Shown in pieces: positions 62,088-64,000 of a stretch of DNA of 64,000 bases (the first letter of the stretch is position 1; every line of letters starts with the position of its first letter). The notes below the pieces were generated by a model that worked only from the letters and a program-made list of their open reading frames with translations, ran no database searches and was not told where the DNA came from. This DNA is from an uncultured Chitinophaga sp. (GTDB taxonomy: Bacteria; Bacteroidota; Bacteroidia; Cytophagales; Cyclobacteriaceae). The position numbers and the translations under genes were made by a program. The stretch lies in contig CABHOK010000004.1 in NCBI GenBank assembly GCA_902168205.1, positions 124,001 through 188,000 on the forward strand, in the 5' to 3' direction.

Positions 62088-62648
62088 ATGAGAAATACAG
62101 TAACGATACTGACGCTGGCTTGCCTGGCTACACTATTTAATGCCTGCAATCAGCCCAAGGAAAGCAAAGAAATTGCAGAAGAAAAGAACAAGGAAAAATT
62201 CGAGAATGCAGCTGACGAAAAAGACGCGCAGTTTGTACTCGAAACAGTAAATGCGCTGCATACATTGATAGCACTTGCCGATGTAGCGGTAGAGAAGAAT
62301 TCGAAGAGCGCAGCGGTTACAGCAAAACGAGTGAAGCCCGAGTTACAGAATTTATTGGATGAAGTTGAATCGTATGCTTCGGCACATGTGATTAGTATAC
62401 CGGAAGAAGCGACTGTAAATGCTACCCAGGATGTTCGCAGACTGCTCGATGAAAAACCAAGTGAGTTCGATTCGAAATGGAGCAAGGAGATTCGCGACAG
62501 GAATAAAAAACTGATCAGCGAAATGGAATCGTATGGCTCGCGAACGAACGACATGAATATTAAGACCTGGCTCAACGGTGCACTACCACATGCCCGTGCG
62601 ATACAGGATAATCTTGTTGATTTCGATAATCAGATTTCTAAAAACTAA
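62088..62648 (+). CDS. DUF4142-like lipoprotein
   Basis: The 186-residue precursor has a lipobox-type end of the signal peptide (FNAC, C20), then a Glu/Lys-rich linker and a helical region from about residue 40: EKDAQFVLETVNALHTLIAL, then VKPELQNLLDEVESYA. This resembles DUF4142, a ferritin-like helical bundle frequently found in stress-linked clusters. The assignment rests on helix pattern and context. It lies between the DUF2383-like gene and a small protein gene, 10 and 12 bases away. Confidence 0.55.
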   Translation: MRNTVTILTLACLATLFNACNQPKESKEIAEEKNKEKFENAADEKDAQFVLETVNALHTLIALADVAVEKNSKSAAVTAKRVKPELQNLLDEVESYASAHVISIPEEATVNATQDVRRLLDEKPSEFDSKWSKEIRDRNKKLISEMESYGSRTNDMNIKTWLNGALPHARAIQDNLVDFDNQISKN

Positions 62649-62660
62649 AAAGAAAATATT

Positions 62661-63005
62661 ATGGCACAGACAACTCCTATACCACAGATGCGAACCCTGA
62701 AGGCTTGCCTCGATAAAATGATAGAGCAGGGTTATGTTGAAAATTTCAAGGCACAGGATGGTGGCCTGAAATCATTGGAGACAGAGAAAATTTATTCGCC
62801 ACGCGATTTGAAGGTGGTTAATTTCTATCGGTTCGAAGGTATCAGCAACCCGGACGATAACTCTATACTCTATGTAATAGAAGCCAATGACGGTGCAAAA
62901 GGAACATTGATGGATGCCTATGGAGCATACGCTGATCCGGCCGTAGCAAAACTTATTGTCGATGTTGAGGAGATACACAAGCAACTCGATATTTCTAAAA
63001 AGTAA
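62661..63005 (+). CDS. Small conserved protein (misnamed PRPP synthetase-like in databases)
   Basis: The 114-residue soluble protein has MRTLKACLDKMIEQGYVENF, a short acidic middle, YSPRDLKVVNFYRFEGISNP and YVIEANDGAKGTLMDAYGAY, ending with a helical segment. This pattern (YRFEG-x-SNPDD, (K)G-x-LVDAYG-x-YAD) recurs in Bacteroidota proteins often labelled phosphoribosylpyrophosphate synthetase, although they lack any such domain. Function unknown. It is 12 bases after the DUF4142-like gene and 12 bases before the BrkB gene. Confidence 0.7.
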   Translation: MAQTTPIPQMRTLKACLDKMIEQGYVENFKAQDGGLKSLETEKIYSPRDLKVVNFYRFEGISNPDDNSILYVIEANDGAKGTLMDAYGAYADPAVAKLIVDVEEIHKQLDISKK

Positions 63006-63017
63006 AGCTGGTTTCAG

Positions 63018-63956
63018 GTGAAACTGCTCATTAAAATATGGAATGTACTTAAACGGGCCGGCACTGAATTTATTCAGGACAACGGCATGAAGTTAAGCGC
63101 TTCGCTTTCGTACTATACTATATTTTCGATGGGCCCTATATTGATCATCATTATTTCGCTGGCCGGTATATTCTGGGGGCGTGAGGCTGTTCAGGGAAAG
63201 ATATATGGTGAGATCAACGGCCTGGTAGGTAATTCTGCAGCTTTGCAGATACAGGAGATTATCCAGAATATAGAGAAGTCGCAGTTAGGTACTTCCGGAG
63301 CACTGATCGGGTTTGCTGTACTGCTGGTAGGAGCAACGGGTGTATTTACCGAGATGCAGGATTCCATTAACTATATATGGTCTATCCGCGCAAAGCCCAA
63401 GCGCGGCTTCGTGAAACTCATTATCAATCGTCTCATTTCATTTTCATTGCTGATTGGTTTGGGCTTCCTGTTGATGGTATCGCTCATAATCAATGCTGTG
63501 CTGGATCTGCTGCATGAGAAGATGGAGCATTACTTTAGTGATCTCTCGGTGTATATATTCCAGGGACTTAACCTCCTATCCATACTGGCGGTGATTACCT
63601 GTTTGTTTGCTATTATCTTTAAAGTATTACCCGATGCTACCATTCGATGGCGCGATTCATTTGTAGGGGCGGGCTTTACTTCCTTACTCTTTTTGATTGG
63701 TAAATCACTGATCAGTTTTTATGTGGCAAATTCCAGCATAGGCGTAACCTACGGAACAGCCGCTTCCATTATTATTCTGCTGCTGTGGGTATACTATACA
63801 TCCATTATACTCTTTTATGGAGCAGAGTTTACGAAAGTATATACACTCAATCATGGCTCGGGTATAATCCCCGACGATACAGCTGTATTTATTATAAAAC
63901 GTGAGGCAAAGGAATTGCCGACTGATCAACAGATCTTTTCACCGATATCACACTAA
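63018..63956 (+). CDS. YihY/BrkB family membrane protein
   Basis: The 312-residue protein starts at a GTG and has six membrane helices (about 28-50, 92-112, 135-160, 178-203, 210-235 and 242-268). Family hallmarks are LSASLSYYTIFSMGPILIII, YIWSIRAKPKRGF, and the C-terminal GVTYGTAASIIILLLWVYYTS with LFYGAEFTKVY. The family was once linked to ribonuclease BN by mistake; its true role is unknown. It is the last gene of the stress cluster and its stop lies 44 bases before the window end. Confidence 0.92.
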   Translation: MKLLIKIWNVLKRAGTEFIQDNGMKLSASLSYYTIFSMGPILIIIISLAGIFWGREAVQGKIYGEINGLVGNSAALQIQEIIQNIEKSQLGTSGALIGFAVLLVGATGVFTEMQDSINYIWSIRAKPKRGFVKLIINRLISFSLLIGLGFLLMVSLIINAVLDLLHEKMEHYFSDLSVYIFQGLNLLSILAVITCLFAIIFKVLPDATIRWRDSFVGAGFTSLLFLIGKSLISFYVANSSIGVTYGTAASIIILLLWVYYTSIILFYGAEFTKVYTLNHGSGIIPDDTAVFIIKREAKELPTDQQIFSPISH

Positions 63957-64000
63957 GCTTTTTGCTATACTATACTTTATGGACCTGCGATCGCACTACC

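Noticed and set aside
1-64000. tRNA or rRNA genes, CRISPR arrays, complete insertion sequences or an origin of replication
   Set aside because: No cloverleaf-type sequence, regular repeat-spacer array, transposase gene with inverted repeats, or cluster of DnaA boxes was seen by eye. A tRNA scan was not possible.

Overview
The window looks like chromosome of a member of the phylum Bacteroidota, most likely order Cytophagales. The evidence is several matches to the phylum-specific promoter (TTG, 19-20 bases, TAnnTTTG; clearest upstream of rpsP at 19544-19573), the absence of Shine-Dalgarno sequences, two MacB/FtsX-type permeases without an ATPase gene, DUF6452 and DUF6048 envelope proteins, a LytTR/LytS pair, and a porin O/P-like barrel. 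No tRNA, rRNA, intact insertion sequence, prophage or CRISPR array was seen.

Region by region. 0.1-8 kb: a small STAS-like protein, a YdeI-type protein, a triple-PAS histidine kinase overlapping a GNAT-like protein, ferrochelatase HemH, the decayed remains of an AbiEii-type toxin/antitoxin pair, and a LytTR two-component pair. 8-15 kb: DUF2721 protein, MFS exporter, NadR-like kinase, an exported amine oxidase and an FtsX-type permease. 14.8-19.9 kb: AccD without its zinc cysteines, class I fructose-bisphosphate aldolase, the rpsP-rimM-trmD-rplS ribosomal cluster and a small XRE regulator. 20.3-27.3 kb: the complete 2-oxoglutarate dehydrogenase complex (E1, E2, E3), with genes for a lipoprotein and a predicted outer-membrane protein between E2 and E3. 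27.3-39.6 kb: envelope and signalling genes (histidine kinase, DUF4105 protein, radical SAM/SPASM protein, a FeoB-associated peptide, permease, Cache-HAMP-GAF sensor next to a porin, BamA-like barrel, exported EEP hydrolase).

40.1-47.3 kb holds the least explained locus: a CHAP-like amidase with a peptidoglycan-binding domain, an unknown membrane protein, an M19-type dipeptidase-like hydrolase, and a 1299-residue membrane protein that joins extracytoplasmic sensor-like regions to a degenerate P-loop domain and a possible winged-helix segment. 47.4-58.0 kb is mostly metabolism and RNA modification (MaeB, RlmB, RocD, RmuC, a redoxin-thioredoxin fusion, DeoC, a GapN-like dehydrogenase), with a frameshifted ORF6N pseudogene. 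58-64 kb is a cluster of small stress and envelope genes (CsbD, DUF1328, outer-membrane barrel, AI-2E transporter family, four-helix DUF2383-like, DUF4142, BrkB/YihY).

The most useful observations are residue-level: HemH has four cysteines in a 22-residue internal segment, as in the [2Fe-2S] ferrochelatase class described from Myxococcus; AccD has lost all four zinc ligands; and the GapN-like enzyme has glycine where aldehyde dehydrogenases carry the general-base glutamate. Two decayed defence or phage-type genes (AbiEii pair, ORF6N) show that mobile cargo once entered this region. Assignments rest on motif recognition by eye; no database search was run.
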